NCBI RefSeq assembly: GCF_004117855.1
Contig: NZ_QWBW01000034.1
Location: 1 to 57,090 of the forward strand
Direction: 5' to 3'
DNA from: Modicisalibacter coralii
GTDB lineage: Bacteria > Pseudomonadota > Gammaproteobacteria > Pseudomonadales > Halomonadaceae
Length of the DNA stretch: 57,090 nucleotides
Shown: piece by piece, positions 36,550 to 45,114 of the stretch
Numbering within the stretch: the first letter of the stretch is position 1
Layout: every line of letters starts with the position of its first letter
Translations under genes and position numbers: made by a program
Notes under the pieces: generated by a model
What the model saw: the letters and a program-made list of their open reading frames with translations, nothing else
The model's database searches: none
Told to the model about the DNA's origin: nothing

Positions 36550-37709
36550 TGCCCAAATACGACGAATCCCGCGAAGCGGCCCAGCAGAAAGCCTTTGATG
36601 CCATCCTGCGGCACGCCCTCAACGTCGAGCGCAACAACAACGGCCTCGTGGCCGACATGACCGGCGTGATCGATGAGGCGGGCAAGCGGCTGACGAGCGA
36701 GTTGTCGGATCGGCTGGACAATCTGACCCAAGGCGAACTGGCCGCCCTGTCCAAGTACAGGGTGGGCCAGCGTACCGACCGGCTGCCGACTCGTGTGCAG
36801 GGCGTCGCCAAGCTGATCGACGAATGGACCGACAAGCTCGGCAAGGACATTCTTGACACTTGGCAGAGCGAAGCGACCGACTTCGTGCAGTCCGAGGTGG
36901 ACTTCACCAACGATCTGATGTCGAGCGTCCTCGTGGAATCGTCCGCAGCCGCCGTCTCTGCCTCGCAAATCTACAAGGAGGCCATGGACACCCCGGCGCT
37001 CGGGATATTCGTCGAGGACGCGCTACGGGATGTCTCGACGCAGACTCGGGAACGGATCTACGCCAAGGTACGCGAAGGCGTGACCCAAGGGTGGACGAAT
37101 CAAGAGATCATCCGGGCGTTGCGCGGCACGCCGGGCATGAAATTCAAGGACGGACTGCTTCAGACGAGCCGGAACAACGTCTCGACCATCGTGAGGACTG
37201 GGCGCAATCATCTGTCCAGCACCACGTATGATGCGACGTACAAGGCGTTGGGCGTTGATAGCGTCATTTTCTGTGCCGTAATCGACGGCAGAACCACTCT
37301 GCTGTGCAGCTCCAAAGATCAAGAATCATTCCCGATTGACAGCAATTATCCGCGCCCTCCTTTGCACCACGCATGCAGGAGCACCATATGCCCAGACTTC
37401 GGTGGCAAGATTGCTGGGAAGCGGCCTTACGTCAAAGCGTTTAAGCCGATTCGCCAGATTCGCAAGGCTGACCGCCCTGACGACATGGTGGGGCAGGTAA
37501 AGGCGTCCACCAGTATGTCGGAGTTCCTGAAGCGTCCCGACAATGCCGCGTTTGCCAAGCAATACTTCGGCGAGACACGCTATCGCCTGTTCAAGCAAGG
37601 CAAGCTGAGCATCAAGCAGATGATCCGCGCTGACGGCACACGCTACAGCATCGAGGAGCTGCGCGCCCGCAACCGTGAGGTGTTCCGCGAGGTATTCGGT
37701 GACGCCTGA
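36549..37709 (+). CDS. minor head protein (Mu F / SPP1 gp7-like)
   Basis: 386 aa. Helical N-terminal region, then the MuF-type core: VRTGRNHLSSTTYDATYKAL, FCAVIDGRTTLLCSSKDQES, YPRPPLHHACRSTICPDFGG. It is thought to enter the capsid or aid head assembly. TGATG-type overlap with the portal gene. Confidence 0.88.
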   Translation: MPKYDESREAAQQKAFDAILRHALNVERNNNGLVADMTGVIDEAGKRLTSELSDRLDNLTQGELAALSKYRVGQRTDRLPTRVQGVAKLIDEWTDKLGKDILDTWQSEATDFVQSEVDFTNDLMSSVLVESSAAAVSASQIYKEAMDTPALGIFVEDALRDVSTQTRERIYAKVREGVTQGWTNQEIIRALRGTPGMKFKDGLLQTSRNNVSTIVRTGRNHLSSTTYDATYKALGVDSVIFCAVIDGRTTLLCSSKDQESFPIDSNYPRPPLHHACRSTICPDFGGKIAGKRPYVKAFKPIRQIRKADRPDDMVGQVKASTSMSEFLKRPDNAAFAKQYFGETRYRLFKQGKLSIKQMIRADGTRYSIEELRARNREVFREVFGDA

Positions 37710-37726
37710 TCGACAAGGAGGAAAGC

Positions 37727-37945
37727 ATGAGCCGCATCAATGCTGCATGGTCAGCCATCAAGGACTGGCGCAACAACGAGTTTCTGCACTGTGCTTTCGT
37801 CTGGGCGCTGGTGGCGTTCTCGTGGAACGTCATGGAGTCAGGGCCAGCTAAGACAGGCATCGACGTAGCTGCTTTCCTGATTGCGCTCTACTGTTTCGTC
37901 AGGATGTGGAGGCGGCAGCGATCATCGCCTGATGCTAAACTGTAG
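37727..37945 (+). CDS. small membrane protein in the head cluster
   Basis: 72 aa with two hydrophobic helices (FLHCAFVWALVAFSWNVM, GIDVAAFLIALYCFVRMW). AAGGAGG precedes the ATG. An unusual kind of product for a head operon; possibly a late-expressed accessory gene. Confidence 0.6.
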   Translation: MSRINAAWSAIKDWRNNEFLHCAFVWALVAFSWNVMESGPAKTGIDVAAFLIALYCFVRMWRRQRSSPDAKL

Positions 37946-37948
37946 GGA

Positions 37949-38001
37949 TGCGCGACTAGGGTAGCTCCCGAAAGCACGTTACGCCTACGTGTTGTCGCGC
38001 A
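37949..38001. other. structured intergenic element
   Basis: TGCGCGAC (37949-37956) pairs with GTCGCGCA (37994-38001); inside is a second stem CACG/CGTG. No T tract. It precedes the gene at 38033 and resembles in layout the structured elements of the leftward region. Confidence 0.4.
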
Positions 38002-38032
38002 CTCACCCAAGGCGATGACGAGAGGCGACGTT

Positions 38033-38305
38033 ATGGCGAAACATGAACTTTTCTTGCGTGAGCTTGGAAATGATCTCTATGTCGCCTGTGACGAAGGTGA
38101 TGCTGACGCCAAAAGGTTCTTTTCAGAAGAGTCCGTAAAGGCGTTGATGGCCGGCGATCAAGGTGGCAGAGAAGGATACGCTGACGCGCTTAAGAGCTAC
38201 GCTGAAGCTCTGCTGGAAGGGAGTAACGATCAAACCGTTTCGCTACATGATATGGCTAGGCAAATGATCGCCTCGGCAGACGAGATGATGAATCCTGATC
38301 GCTAA
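38033..38305 (+). CDS. hypothetical protein
   Basis: 90 aa, helical and acidic (MAKHELFLRELGNDLYVACD, GREGYADALKSYAEALLEGS). Start chosen behind GAGAGGCGACG; an in-frame ATG at 38015 is an alternative. Family not recognised. Confidence 0.55.
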   Translation: MAKHELFLRELGNDLYVACDEGDADAKRFFSEESVKALMAGDQGGREGYADALKSYAEALLEGSNDQTVSLHDMARQMIASADEMMNPDR

Positions 38306-38306
38306 T

Positions 38307-38459
38307 ATGCCTGAACCCTGCGACTCATGGTTCGCCCTGTGGTGGCGGTGTCTCCTGCGACGACACGCCGGCATCGCCACGCCTGCCGACCTGATGCAGG
38401 GCGAGATGGGCTGGCAGATGAGCATGGCGATCATGCAACGGATGGAGGGGTGGAAGTGA
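38307..38459 (+). CDS. 50-aa protein
   Basis: MPEPCDSWFALWWRCLLRRH then GIATPADLMQGEMGWQMSMA. Starts one base after the previous stop and its TGA overlaps the next GTG. Function unknown. Confidence 0.5.
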   Translation: MPEPCDSWFALWWRCLLRRHAGIATPADLMQGEMGWQMSMAIMQRMEGWK

Positions 38460-38644
38460 TACTCACAACGCTTGATTCATTCCTGAGCAACTCGCGTCGA
38501 TGGCGCAAGTGGCGGGGCGGGGTCTGGCATCAAGTGGCGCCATGGCCGTCCATGCCCTACATCGACCCGCTATGGGTTCGCGGCGATCCTGTCTCAGGTA
38601 TCGAGAAGGTTTTTGAGACCGAGGATCACCGAAAGACAAGCTAG
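38456..38644 (+). CDS. 62-aa protein, GTG start
   Basis: ILTTLDSFLSNSRRWRKWRG then QVAPWPSMPYIDPLWVRGDP. GTG overlaps the previous stop (GTGA), behind GGAGGGGTG. The Trp/Pro-rich middle is distinctive, but I recognise no family. Confidence 0.5.
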   Translation: MILTTLDSFLSNSRRWRKWRGGVWHQVAPWPSMPYIDPLWVRGDPVSGIEKVFETEDHRKTS

Positions 38645-38660
38645 CCACCACACCAAACAC

Positions 38661-38711
38661 AGCCCTCCTAGCGCGGGCTTTTTCATGGGCTGCCTACGGG
38701 CGGCCTTTTTT
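38661..38711 (+). terminator. tandem terminators
   Basis: AGCCC, loop, GGGCT then TTTTT (38661-38684); GGCTGCC, TACG, GGCGGCC then TTTTTT (38688-38711). They separate packaging from capsid genes, so the latter may have their own promoter or depend on antitermination. Confidence 0.8.
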
Positions 38712-38791
38712 GTTTCCACAGCTCCTTGGTGAGACGCCATTGAGCATTCCCCAAAGCCCGAGATGGGCGAATCAAACGAGAGGTTTGATAC

Positions 38792-39547
38792 ATGGCACTG
38801 CAATTCGAAGTCGATTCGCTCGACGGTGTTCCCGAAGCCCTGCAAGACCAATACACCGAGACCGACAACGGGACGTTCCGGCTCGCGGTTGATGGCTATG
38901 AGGATCCTTCCGGGCTGAAAACCGCTCTGGAAAAAGAGCGCGGCGAGAAGAAAGAGACCGCCAAGCAGCTTCGCGAGATGCGCAAGCAGTTTGAAGGGAT
39001 CGACCCTGACCGCACGCGTGAAATCTTCCAGCGTCTCGAGCAGGACGAGGAAGCTCGTCTGATCGCGGACGGTAAAGTGGACGAAGTCGTGAATCAGCGC
39101 ACCGAACGGATGCGTTCGGAATACGACCGCAAGCTGCAGTCGATGGAGGAAGAAGCCGAGAAGGCCAAATCCTTCGCCAACAAGTTCCGCACTCGCGTTC
39201 TGAGCGACGAAGTGCGTGGCGCAGCGAGCGAGGTCGGGCTGGTTGATTCCGCCGTCTCTGACGCGGTGTACCGGGCGAAAGACCTTTTCCAGGTAGACGA
39301 CGAAGGCAATGTCGTGCCGACGGAGGATGCCGGCTTCGATGCCGATGGCAAGCCTCTGACCCTGAAATCGTGGCTCGACGGAATGCGCGAGTCAGCTCCC
39401 CACTGGTTCCCCGTTCCCAAGGGTGGTGGTGCTCCCGGCAATGATGGCACGCGCTCAGGTATGAAGCGCTCCGACATGAGCCCGGAACAGAAGTACGCCT
39501 ACATCCGCAAGAACGGCCAAGACGCTTATCTCAACTTGCCTGCATGA
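38792..39547 (+). CDS. scaffolding protein
   Basis: 251 aa, highly charged with a long coiled coil (LEKERGEKKETAKQLREMRK, LQSMEEEAEKAKSFANKFRT) and a C-terminal MSPEQKYAYIRKNGQDAYLN. Position directly before the major capsid gene and this composition fit a scaffold. It guides prohead assembly and is then lost. Confidence 0.78.
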   Translation: MALQFEVDSLDGVPEALQDQYTETDNGTFRLAVDGYEDPSGLKTALEKERGEKKETAKQLREMRKQFEGIDPDRTREIFQRLEQDEEARLIADGKVDEVVNQRTERMRSEYDRKLQSMEEEAEKAKSFANKFRTRVLSDEVRGAASEVGLVDSAVSDAVYRAKDLFQVDDEGNVVPTEDAGFDADGKPLTLKSWLDGMRESAPHWFPVPKGGGAPGNDGTRSGMKRSDMSPEQKYAYIRKNGQDAYLNLPA

Positions 39548-39558
39548 GGACATGACAC

Positions 39559-40512
39559 ATGGCAACCACCACCAATTCTGACCTGATCATCTACAACGAT
39601 CTGGCTCAGACCGCCTACCTGGAGCGCATCCAAGAAGTCTTTCAGGTGTTCAACGCCCAGTCACAGGGCGCCATCGTTCTCGACTCCGAGATGCTGGAAG
39701 GTGATTTCCGCAAGCGCGCCTTCTACAAGATCGGCGGCGCCATCGAGCATCGCGACGTGACCTCCTCGGCCACTGTGACCGGCAAGAAGATCGACGCCGG
39801 CGAGATGGTTGGGGTGAAGGTGCCGTTCAAGTATGGCCCTTACGAGACCACCGAAGAAGCGTTCAAGCGCCGTGCCCGCAGCCCGGAGGAGTTCTCCATG
39901 CTGGTCGGGCAGGACTACGCCGACGCCCTGATGCAGGGCCGTCTGTCTTACGCCACCGCCGCGCTCAAGGCCGCCATCCTGGCCAACGGCAATATGGACG
40001 TGACAGCCGAGTTCGCTACCGATGGCCGCATCGCCTTGACCAAGGCGCTTCGCAAGTTTGGTGATCGCTTCAACCGCGTTGCGATGTGGATGATGGATTC
40101 CTCGAACTACTTCGACATCGTGGACAATGCGATCTCCGAGAAGATCTTCGAGGAAGGCAACACCGTCATCTATGGCGGCCAGCCCGGCACCATGGGGCGT
40201 CCGGTTCTCGTCACCGACGAAGCCCCGGCGAATACCGTGTTCGGCCTTCAGCCCGGCGCTGTGAGCGTCACCGAGTCTCAGGCTCCTGGCTTTCGGTCTT
40301 ACATGATCGATAACCAGGAGAACCTGGGGATCGGCTGGCGTGCCGAGGGCACCTTCAACCTCGAGTTGCTCGGCTATAGCTGGAATGACAGCGCTGGCGG
40401 TGCAAACCCCAACCTGTCTGCCGTTGGCACTGGCGCCAACTGGAGCAAGTACGCCACCAGCGACAAGAACACTGCTGGCGTTCTGATCGACACCACCCCG
40501 GCAGGCACCTGA
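39559..40512 (+). CDS. major capsid protein
   Basis: 317 aa. SDLIIYNDLAQTAYLERIQE, then RVAMWMMDSSNYFDIVDNAI, IYGGQPGTMGRPVLVTDEAP and NLGIGWRAEGTFNLELLGYS: a pattern of major coat proteins with HK97 fold in siphoviruses. Follows the scaffold; spacing 11 bp. Likely the most abundant virion protein. Confidence 0.85.
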   Translation: MATTTNSDLIIYNDLAQTAYLERIQEVFQVFNAQSQGAIVLDSEMLEGDFRKRAFYKIGGAIEHRDVTSSATVTGKKIDAGEMVGVKVPFKYGPYETTEEAFKRRARSPEEFSMLVGQDYADALMQGRLSYATAALKAAILANGNMDVTAEFATDGRIALTKALRKFGDRFNRVAMWMMDSSNYFDIVDNAISEKIFEEGNTVIYGGQPGTMGRPVLVTDEAPANTVFGLQPGAVSVTESQAPGFRSYMIDNQENLGIGWRAEGTFNLELLGYSWNDSAGGANPNLSAVGTGANWSKYATSDKNTAGVLIDTTPAGT

Positions 40513-40557
40513 TGGCAGCGGGCGGCTTTCGGGCCGCCCTAGTCTTTGGAGAACGCA

Positions 40558-40830
40558 ATGGAATTGATCTATACGACGCGCCATCGCGATTTCGAGCCGG
40601 GCAAGCATTACCGAAACCCCGAGTATTTCGAGCGAGCGGAACGCGGCGTCGAAAGCGTGGTTCTGGATGGAAATTTCCCTGCCGTCCGGGATGCATACGA
40701 AGCGCTCAACGTGCCCGTCTCGGACGCGCAATCGAAAGCCGCACCCAAAGCTCAAGCCGAGCCCGAAAAGCCCGCAGAGGGCGACAGCAAGCCGAAACGA
40801 GGGCGTCCTCGCAAGACGGAGAGTGAGTGA
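40558..40830 (+). CDS. small virion-cluster protein with AT-hook-like tail
   Basis: 90 aa: MELIYTTRHRDFEPGKHYRN, then an Ala/Pro/Lys-rich linker ending KPKRGRPRKTESE, which holds the GRP core of an AT hook. GGAG precedes ATG 40558. Perhaps a head protein that contacts DNA; role unknown. Confidence 0.55.
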   Translation: MELIYTTRHRDFEPGKHYRNPEYFERAERGVESVVLDGNFPAVRDAYEALNVPVSDAQSKAAPKAQAEPEKPAEGDSKPKRGRPRKTESE

Positions 40831-41204
40831 TGGTCGATTACGTCACCAAGGCCGATGTAGACACCACGCTGGGCTCTGGCTGGGAGGGGTCTGGTGATGC
40901 TGATCGCGCCGTCAAGCAAGCCAACGCCTGGCTGTCCGCCGAGCTGAACAGCCGCACGTTCGAGACGGTGCCCACGGAGGTCGTGGAAGCCGGTTCTGAA
41001 CTGGCCCGCATGTCCGCCGAAGGCACGCTGTACGCCGACTCCGATGGCGACGTGAAGAGCGAGAGCGTGAAGGCGGGCGAAGTCGAGGTCTCTACGGAGT
41101 ACCAGGACCGCTCACGCGCCACGAACGGCACGCTGCAATACGTGAAGGCGCTGCTCAAGCCGTGGTTGATGCCGCTTGGCGTGACGCTGCTTAAGAGGCT
41201 GTGA
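40830..41204 (+). CDS. head-tail connector candidate (DnaT-like fold)
   Basis: 124 aa: YVTKADVDTTLGSGWEGSGD, ADRAVKQANAWLSAELNSRT, GTLQYVKALLKPWLMPLGVT. Such small helical proteins after the capsid gene act as adaptors on the portal; the pattern resembles DnaT-like phage proteins. TGATG start. Confidence 0.65.
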   Translation: MVDYVTKADVDTTLGSGWEGSGDADRAVKQANAWLSAELNSRTFETVPTEVVEAGSELARMSAEGTLYADSDGDVKSESVKAGEVEVSTEYQDRSRATNGTLQYVKALLKPWLMPLGVTLLKRL

Positions 41205-41206
41205 CC

Positions 41207-41494
41207 ATGACCAACGTGACTTCGCTGGACGACTATCGCCCGCATGACTCCGGCAATGCGCGATGTCTGCAATGTGGACATGAGTGGCATGCTGTTGTCC
41301 CTTCCGGGGTTAAGGGAAACCTTGAATGCCCTGCCTGCCATTTCTCGAAGGGCGAGTTTCTTGGTAACTGCGTCCCGCCTGAAGACTGGGAAATCTTCAC
41401 ATGCAACTGCGGCAACGACCAGTTCTATGTGTTGCATGGCGCCGTGTTCTGTCGCGGTTGCGGCGAGTCAGTGGCGTTTGATGAATTGGAGTGA
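41207..41494 (+). CDS. double zinc-ribbon protein
   Basis: 95 aa with four Cys pairs: RCLQCGHEW, ECPACHFS, TCNCGND, FCRGCGES. Two complete zinc ribbons are implied. Phages often carry such proteins in head-tail clusters; function unknown. Confidence 0.65.
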   Translation: MTNVTSLDDYRPHDSGNARCLQCGHEWHAVVPSGVKGNLECPACHFSKGEFLGNCVPPEDWEIFTCNCGNDQFYVLHGAVFCRGCGESVAFDELE

Positions 41495-41497
41495 TCC

Positions 41498-41887
41498 ATG
41501 GGCTACATCAGCGACAAGATCAACGCCAAGCTGCCCAGAGCCTTCGACGGCAAGCTAGCCGATGCTGTGCATGCGTTCAGATTCACGCGCGTCGAGGGTG
41601 GCGACATTGACCCGGTAACGGGAATTCCGACCGGCTCAAGCGTCACGATCAACGTCACCGGGCGCGGTCCATTTGGCAGCTATCGGGCTAGCGAGACGGA
41701 CGGCACGAACATCCTGATCACCGATACCCGGCTGACTGCTGTTCAAGCCGAGGTAGTCGATCAGGACGGGCTGCCCATCGCCCCTATCGTCGGCGACGTC
41801 ATCACCAGCGAGGGCGTCAGCTACGACGTGGTCAACGTCAGCAACACCGCCGGGGCGACGTGGACGCTGCAACTCAGGAATTCGTGA
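41498..41887 (+). CDS. head completion/neck protein
   Basis: 129 aa, beta-rich: LADAVHAFRFTRVEGGDIDP, VTINVTGRGPFGSYRASETD, VGDVITSEGVSYDVVNVSNT. Order and fold pattern fit a head-closure protein. Confidence 0.6.
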   Translation: MGYISDKINAKLPRAFDGKLADAVHAFRFTRVEGGDIDPVTGIPTGSSVTINVTGRGPFGSYRASETDGTNILITDTRLTAVQAEVVDQDGLPIAPIVGDVITSEGVSYDVVNVSNTAGATWTLQLRNS

Positions 41888-41896
41888 GGTGAGGTC

Positions 41897-42274
41897 ATGT
41901 GGGATCGGAGACCGACGCTGTTTATCGAGGATGTCGAAAAACAGATCACCGATGGCGTAAAGGGTATGGCGGGCGAGGCCCTGGCTGGGGTCATTACCCG
42001 CTCCCCGGTCGACGAGGGCACTTTCCGAGCCAATCACCGCGTTGCCGTTGGCGGTGATGGCGGCGAGTACGATGCCAGTGACCACGATGAACAGGGTAAT
42101 GCAACGCTCGACAGAGGTATGTCGATCATCGATGCCATTGAGACGCCATTCGTGCGCGTGACCATCTATAACCTCTCGCCCTATGGCCAGCGACTGGAAG
42201 ATGGTTGGTCGCAACAGGCCCCTGGCGGCATCTATGAGGTCACGGCAGCCAGCTTGCAGGAAAAATACCGATGA
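41897..42274 (+). CDS. HK97 gp10-like tail completion protein
   Basis: 125 aa. VKGMAGEALAGVITRSPVDE, GTFRANHRVAVGG, YNLSPYGQRLEDGWSQQAPG are typical of the HK97 gp10 family (tail completion). Overlaps the next gene (ATGA). Confidence 0.8.
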   Translation: MWDRRPTLFIEDVEKQITDGVKGMAGEALAGVITRSPVDEGTFRANHRVAVGGDGGEYDASDHDEQGNATLDRGMSIIDAIETPFVRVTIYNLSPYGQRLEDGWSQQAPGGIYEVTAASLQEKYR

Positions 42275-42696
42275 GCATGTCATTCGAGGACATCAGGCAA
42301 TCGCTGTATGGCCTGCTGGCGCAATGGGGTGAGCACCCCATCGAGTACGACGACATCAAGTCGTCAGCGGTCGATGGGGCAAGGCAATCCGGCGATCCGT
42401 GGCTGCGAGCGACGATCCTGCCGGGCGATTCATTCACCGCCTACATCGGCGACGGCCCGAAGGCTCGCGACCCCGGCGTGCTAGCCCTGCAAATCTTCGT
42501 GAAACCGCCTGCCGTGATCACTGTCGATGACCTGCCGGCCAGCATTCAGGCGTACCGCATCGCGTCCTCGCTGGCCGAGCACGTCTCGTACTATCAGGAC
42601 GGATGGCTGGAGACGCGAGCCGCCTCGCTGCGCCGTGTTGGCGAGCAAGACGGCTATTACCAGATGAACGTCACCACGGTATTCGTGGCGAACTGA
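42271..42696 (+). CDS. tail terminator (DUF4128-like)
   Basis: 141 aa: MSFEDIRQSLYGLLAQWGEH, RATILPGDSFTAYIGDGPKA, LALQIFVKPPAVITVDDLPA. This pattern matches the DUF4128/gpU-like proteins that cap the tail tube at the head. Followed by a terminator. Confidence 0.8.
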   Translation: MSMSFEDIRQSLYGLLAQWGEHPIEYDDIKSSAVDGARQSGDPWLRATILPGDSFTAYIGDGPKARDPGVLALQIFVKPPAVITVDDLPASIQAYRIASSLAEHVSYYQDGWLETRAASLRRVGEQDGYYQMNVTTVFVAN

Positions 42697-42722
42697 CCTT
42701 CCCTCCCAACGGACCAACACAC

Positions 42723-42746
42723 ACCCGCCGCTGAGCGGGTTTTTTA
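42723..42746 (+). terminator. intrinsic terminator before the tail tube gene
   Basis: ACCCGC, CGCTGA, GCGGGT, then TTTTTATT. Confidence 0.88.
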
Positions 42747-42772
42747 TTGCCTGAAACCCGCGAGGAAAAACG

Positions 42773-43690
42773 ATGAGTGAGTCGAACCGAGTACGCATTG
42801 CCATCCGCCCTGATGGCAGCTCAAGCAACTGGAAGACGCTTCGGCGCACCAATGATGCCCTCACTGCCGGGACGAATACCACTCGCTCCGAGAATGTCCG
42901 ATCTGATCGGATGCGTGACGGCCAAAAAATCACCACCATCACGGTCGGCGGCACGCTGAATATCGAGATGACGGCAGCCGAGTACGATGACCTGATTGCC
43001 GCCGCTATGTGCAGCACTTGGACCGCTGATACTCCCACAGCGGGGACGGATCAGATCACGGTCGGAACCACGACTACCAAGTTCGAGGTGCTGAAATCGT
43101 ATCTTGATGAAGACCGCCACATCCTCATGTCTGGCATGGAAGTGGGCCAGCTCGAACTCAACATGGACTCCGGCAGCAAGATCACCGGCACAGTCACGTT
43201 CATGGGCACTCAAGAGGATCATGAGTACGATCCCAGCACCGATACCTTCGACCCGGCGTCAGACGCGCTGTTCTTCGACAGCTCCAACAACCTTTCGTCC
43301 GTGACTATCGACGGTTCGCCGTTGAGCGGCATCGCCATCACCGGCATGTCTATGACGATCAACAACAACCACCAGACCGATCAGGAGCTGGGCACGCAGT
43401 ACCAGACCCACCACAAGGGTTCTGCAGACATCACAACCAGCAAGACCGTGCGGATGTCTGCGTCTGCGTTCGATCTCTGGAAGAACACCCTCACCAACAC
43501 GCCCATCGCCACCAGCTTCACCATGGGTGATGGCTCGAACTCCTACGTGTTCAGCCAGGGTAGAGAGTTTCTGTCCGGTGATGCGCCATCCGGTGGGCTC
43601 GACGCCATCCTGACCTTCACCCTCAACGGCGTTTCTGCCGTCGATGCAACCGGCGAGATGCTCACCATCGAACGCACCCTGGCGCCGTAA
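42773..43690 (+). CDS. major tail tube protein
   Basis: 305 aa. RIAIRPDGSSSNWKTLRRTN, TTITVGGTLNIEMTAAEYDD, QLELNMDSGSKITGTVTFMG, then a second beta domain (SGIAITGMSMTINNNHQTDQ). Typical of tail tube proteins of the lambda gpV/DUF group. GAGGAAAAACG precedes the ATG. Confidence 0.85.
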   Translation: MSESNRVRIAIRPDGSSSNWKTLRRTNDALTAGTNTTRSENVRSDRMRDGQKITTITVGGTLNIEMTAAEYDDLIAAAMCSTWTADTPTAGTDQITVGTTTTKFEVLKSYLDEDRHILMSGMEVGQLELNMDSGSKITGTVTFMGTQEDHEYDPSTDTFDPASDALFFDSSNNLSSVTIDGSPLSGIAITGMSMTINNNHQTDQELGTQYQTHHKGSADITTSKTVRMSASAFDLWKNTLTNTPIATSFTMGDGSNSYVFSQGREFLSGDAPSGGLDAILTFTLNGVSAVDATGEMLTIERTLAP

Positions 43691-43791
43691 GAATGCGGCG
43701 GCTTGGCGTGTCCTGGTCCGTGCGCCTCGTCGCCGCTCTATATGCAGCACCAACGGACCAATCGTATTCAACGGACCAATGAGGTATCACC

Positions 43792-44271
43792 ATGGGTTAC
43801 AAGTTCAATCGCTACGACACCGAGAAATTCATCGACGGTGACTGGGTCGAGATCGACGGCGGTCAATTCAAGATTGCAAAGTTCGGAAATCCCGCTCATC
43901 TTGAGGCCAGCGAACGCATCGAGAAGGAAATGCGTCGCCGCTACAACGGCAAGGATATTCCGACTGCGGTCAAGCTCGAGAACGTGGCCCGAGAGTACGC
44001 CGAAGGCTTGCTTCGCGACTGGCGCGACATGGAAGGCCAGGACGAAGATGGCAACCCGGTACAAGTGCCCTACTCCATTGAGAACGCTACGGAGCTGCTG
44101 CTCAACGATGAGCCGCTGAGGAACCGTATCCGACAAGAAGCCGGCGACCTGGCTCGCTTCGAAAAGGAGTATGTCGACGAACAGGCGGGAAAGCGCGGCG
44201 CTTCCTCCGGTGGCGGTACGAGTGGACGCAAGAAAGGCTCGAAGACGCCTACAGCGAATACCGCCGAGTAG
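43792..44271 (+). CDS. tail assembly chaperone (gpG-like)
   Basis: 159 aa. MGYKFNRYDTEKFIDGDWVE, HLEASERIEKEMRRRYNGKD, PYSIENATELLLNDEPLRNR. It is the short form of the chaperone pair that binds the tape measure during tail assembly. The heptamer GGGAAAG (44187-44193) near its end allows a -1 shift into the next frame. Confidence 0.82.
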   Translation: MGYKFNRYDTEKFIDGDWVEIDGGQFKIAKFGNPAHLEASERIEKEMRRRYNGKDIPTAVKLENVAREYAEGLLRDWRDMEGQDEDGNPVQVPYSIENATELLLNDEPLRNRIRQEAGDLARFEKEYVDEQAGKRGASSGGGTSGRKKGSKTPTANTAE

Positions 44272-44513
44272 CGGAGCAACTGGGTATTGATGACGATCCC
44301 CCGCCGCTTGACGAGCGCACCGCCTTCTGGATGCGCACGTTCAGCCTTCTCTGCAAGGGTCGCCCTATCGCCATGGGCGGCCTGCCCCCGCTTCCGCCGC
44401 TCGACATCATGGAGATCATTGACCGCTTGAGGCTCCCTTGCGACTACGAGGAGGCGCTAGAGGTGATCGGTGCCATGGACGATGAATGGCGGAGCCTACA
44501 GTCGACGAATTGA
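43792..44513 (+). CDS. gpGT-like frameshift product of the tail chaperone gene
   Basis: G GGA AAG at 44187-44193 is in the correct phase for slippage and is the same heptamer as in lambda G-T. After a -1 shift the frame is open from 44193 to the TGA at 44513 (about 106 residues), reading WRYEWTQERLEDAYSEYRRV, DDDPPPLDERTAFWMRTFSL, MEIIDRLRLPCDYEEALEVI. The fusion would be about 240 aa. As in lambda, the minor long form would recruit tail tube subunits. Confidence 0.75.
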
Positions 44514-44552
44514 TGAGCAGCAGAAGCTGCAGAAGGCCGCATAGGAGGCAGT

Positions 44553-44807
44553 ATGGAAAGCAATAGCAACCTGCATCGCAGTGAGATGAAAGTGCCCGAG
44601 AGCCATCGGCTGGCCATCTCCATCGACACGGATCTCGACCTAAGCCAGCGCAAGGCTGTTGTTCGCGCTCTGGACATGCTGGCGAGCGCCCTCGCCGACC
44701 ATGGGCATACATGGACCGACGAGGAGCGCGGGGCTTACGATGAAGCCGTTGCTAACATTCAGGACGTGAGAATGTCACCTACTTCCAATCCTTGCCAAAC
44801 CCCTTGA
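44553..44807 (+). CDS. hypothetical protein
   Basis: 84 aa: VPESHRLAISIDTDLDLSQR, VRALDMLASALADHGHTWTD. GGAGGCAGT precedes the ATG. The last 10 codons converge with the leftward zinc-ribbon gene. Function unknown. Confidence 0.55.
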   Translation: MESNSNLHRSEMKVPESHRLAISIDTDLDLSQRKAVVRALDMLASALADHGHTWTDEERGAYDEAVANIQDVRMSPTSNPCQTP

Positions 44808-44982
44808 GGGTGTCGTCGATAATGCGCTGACCTTCCGCCTCTAGCGCCTCTCGAATGGCGCCGTTCTTACCAACGAAGATTCCACAGTCCTCGCAATAGA
44901 CATCGGAATCGTCGGTAACCGGCTGTTCAGGCTTGAGGCGGTCGCTTCCGCACTTCTCGCATCTTGCTACTATGTCTCCCAT
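44779..44982 (-). CDS. zinc-ribbon protein, leftward accessory gene
   Basis: 67 aa: ARCEKCGSDRLKPEQPVTDD then VYCEDCGIFVGK, two CxxC pairs; helical C-terminus. It stands against the late operon and begins the leftward accessory block inside the tail cluster. Function unknown. Confidence 0.6.
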   Translation of the reverse strand: MGDIVARCEKCGSDRLKPEQPVTDDSDVYCEDCGIFVGKNGAIREALEAEGQRIIDDTLKGFGKDWK

Positions 44983-45084
44983 CCTGCGTACCTCTCTAGT
45001 TATGGGTGGACTAGCAGGCTAATCAGAATTTGGCAGCGGCGCATCTGGTAATGCATCCATGGGAGATGGCTTACAACGAAGGTT

Positions 45085-45104
45085 GCCCCGGGCTGTGCCG
45101 GGGC
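45085..45104 (-). terminator. hairpin terminator after the antirepressor gene
   Basis: GCCCCGG, short loop, CCGGGGC, 10 bp beyond the stop at 45115. No strong T run. Confidence 0.5.
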
Positions 45105-45114
45105 GTCAGCTTAG

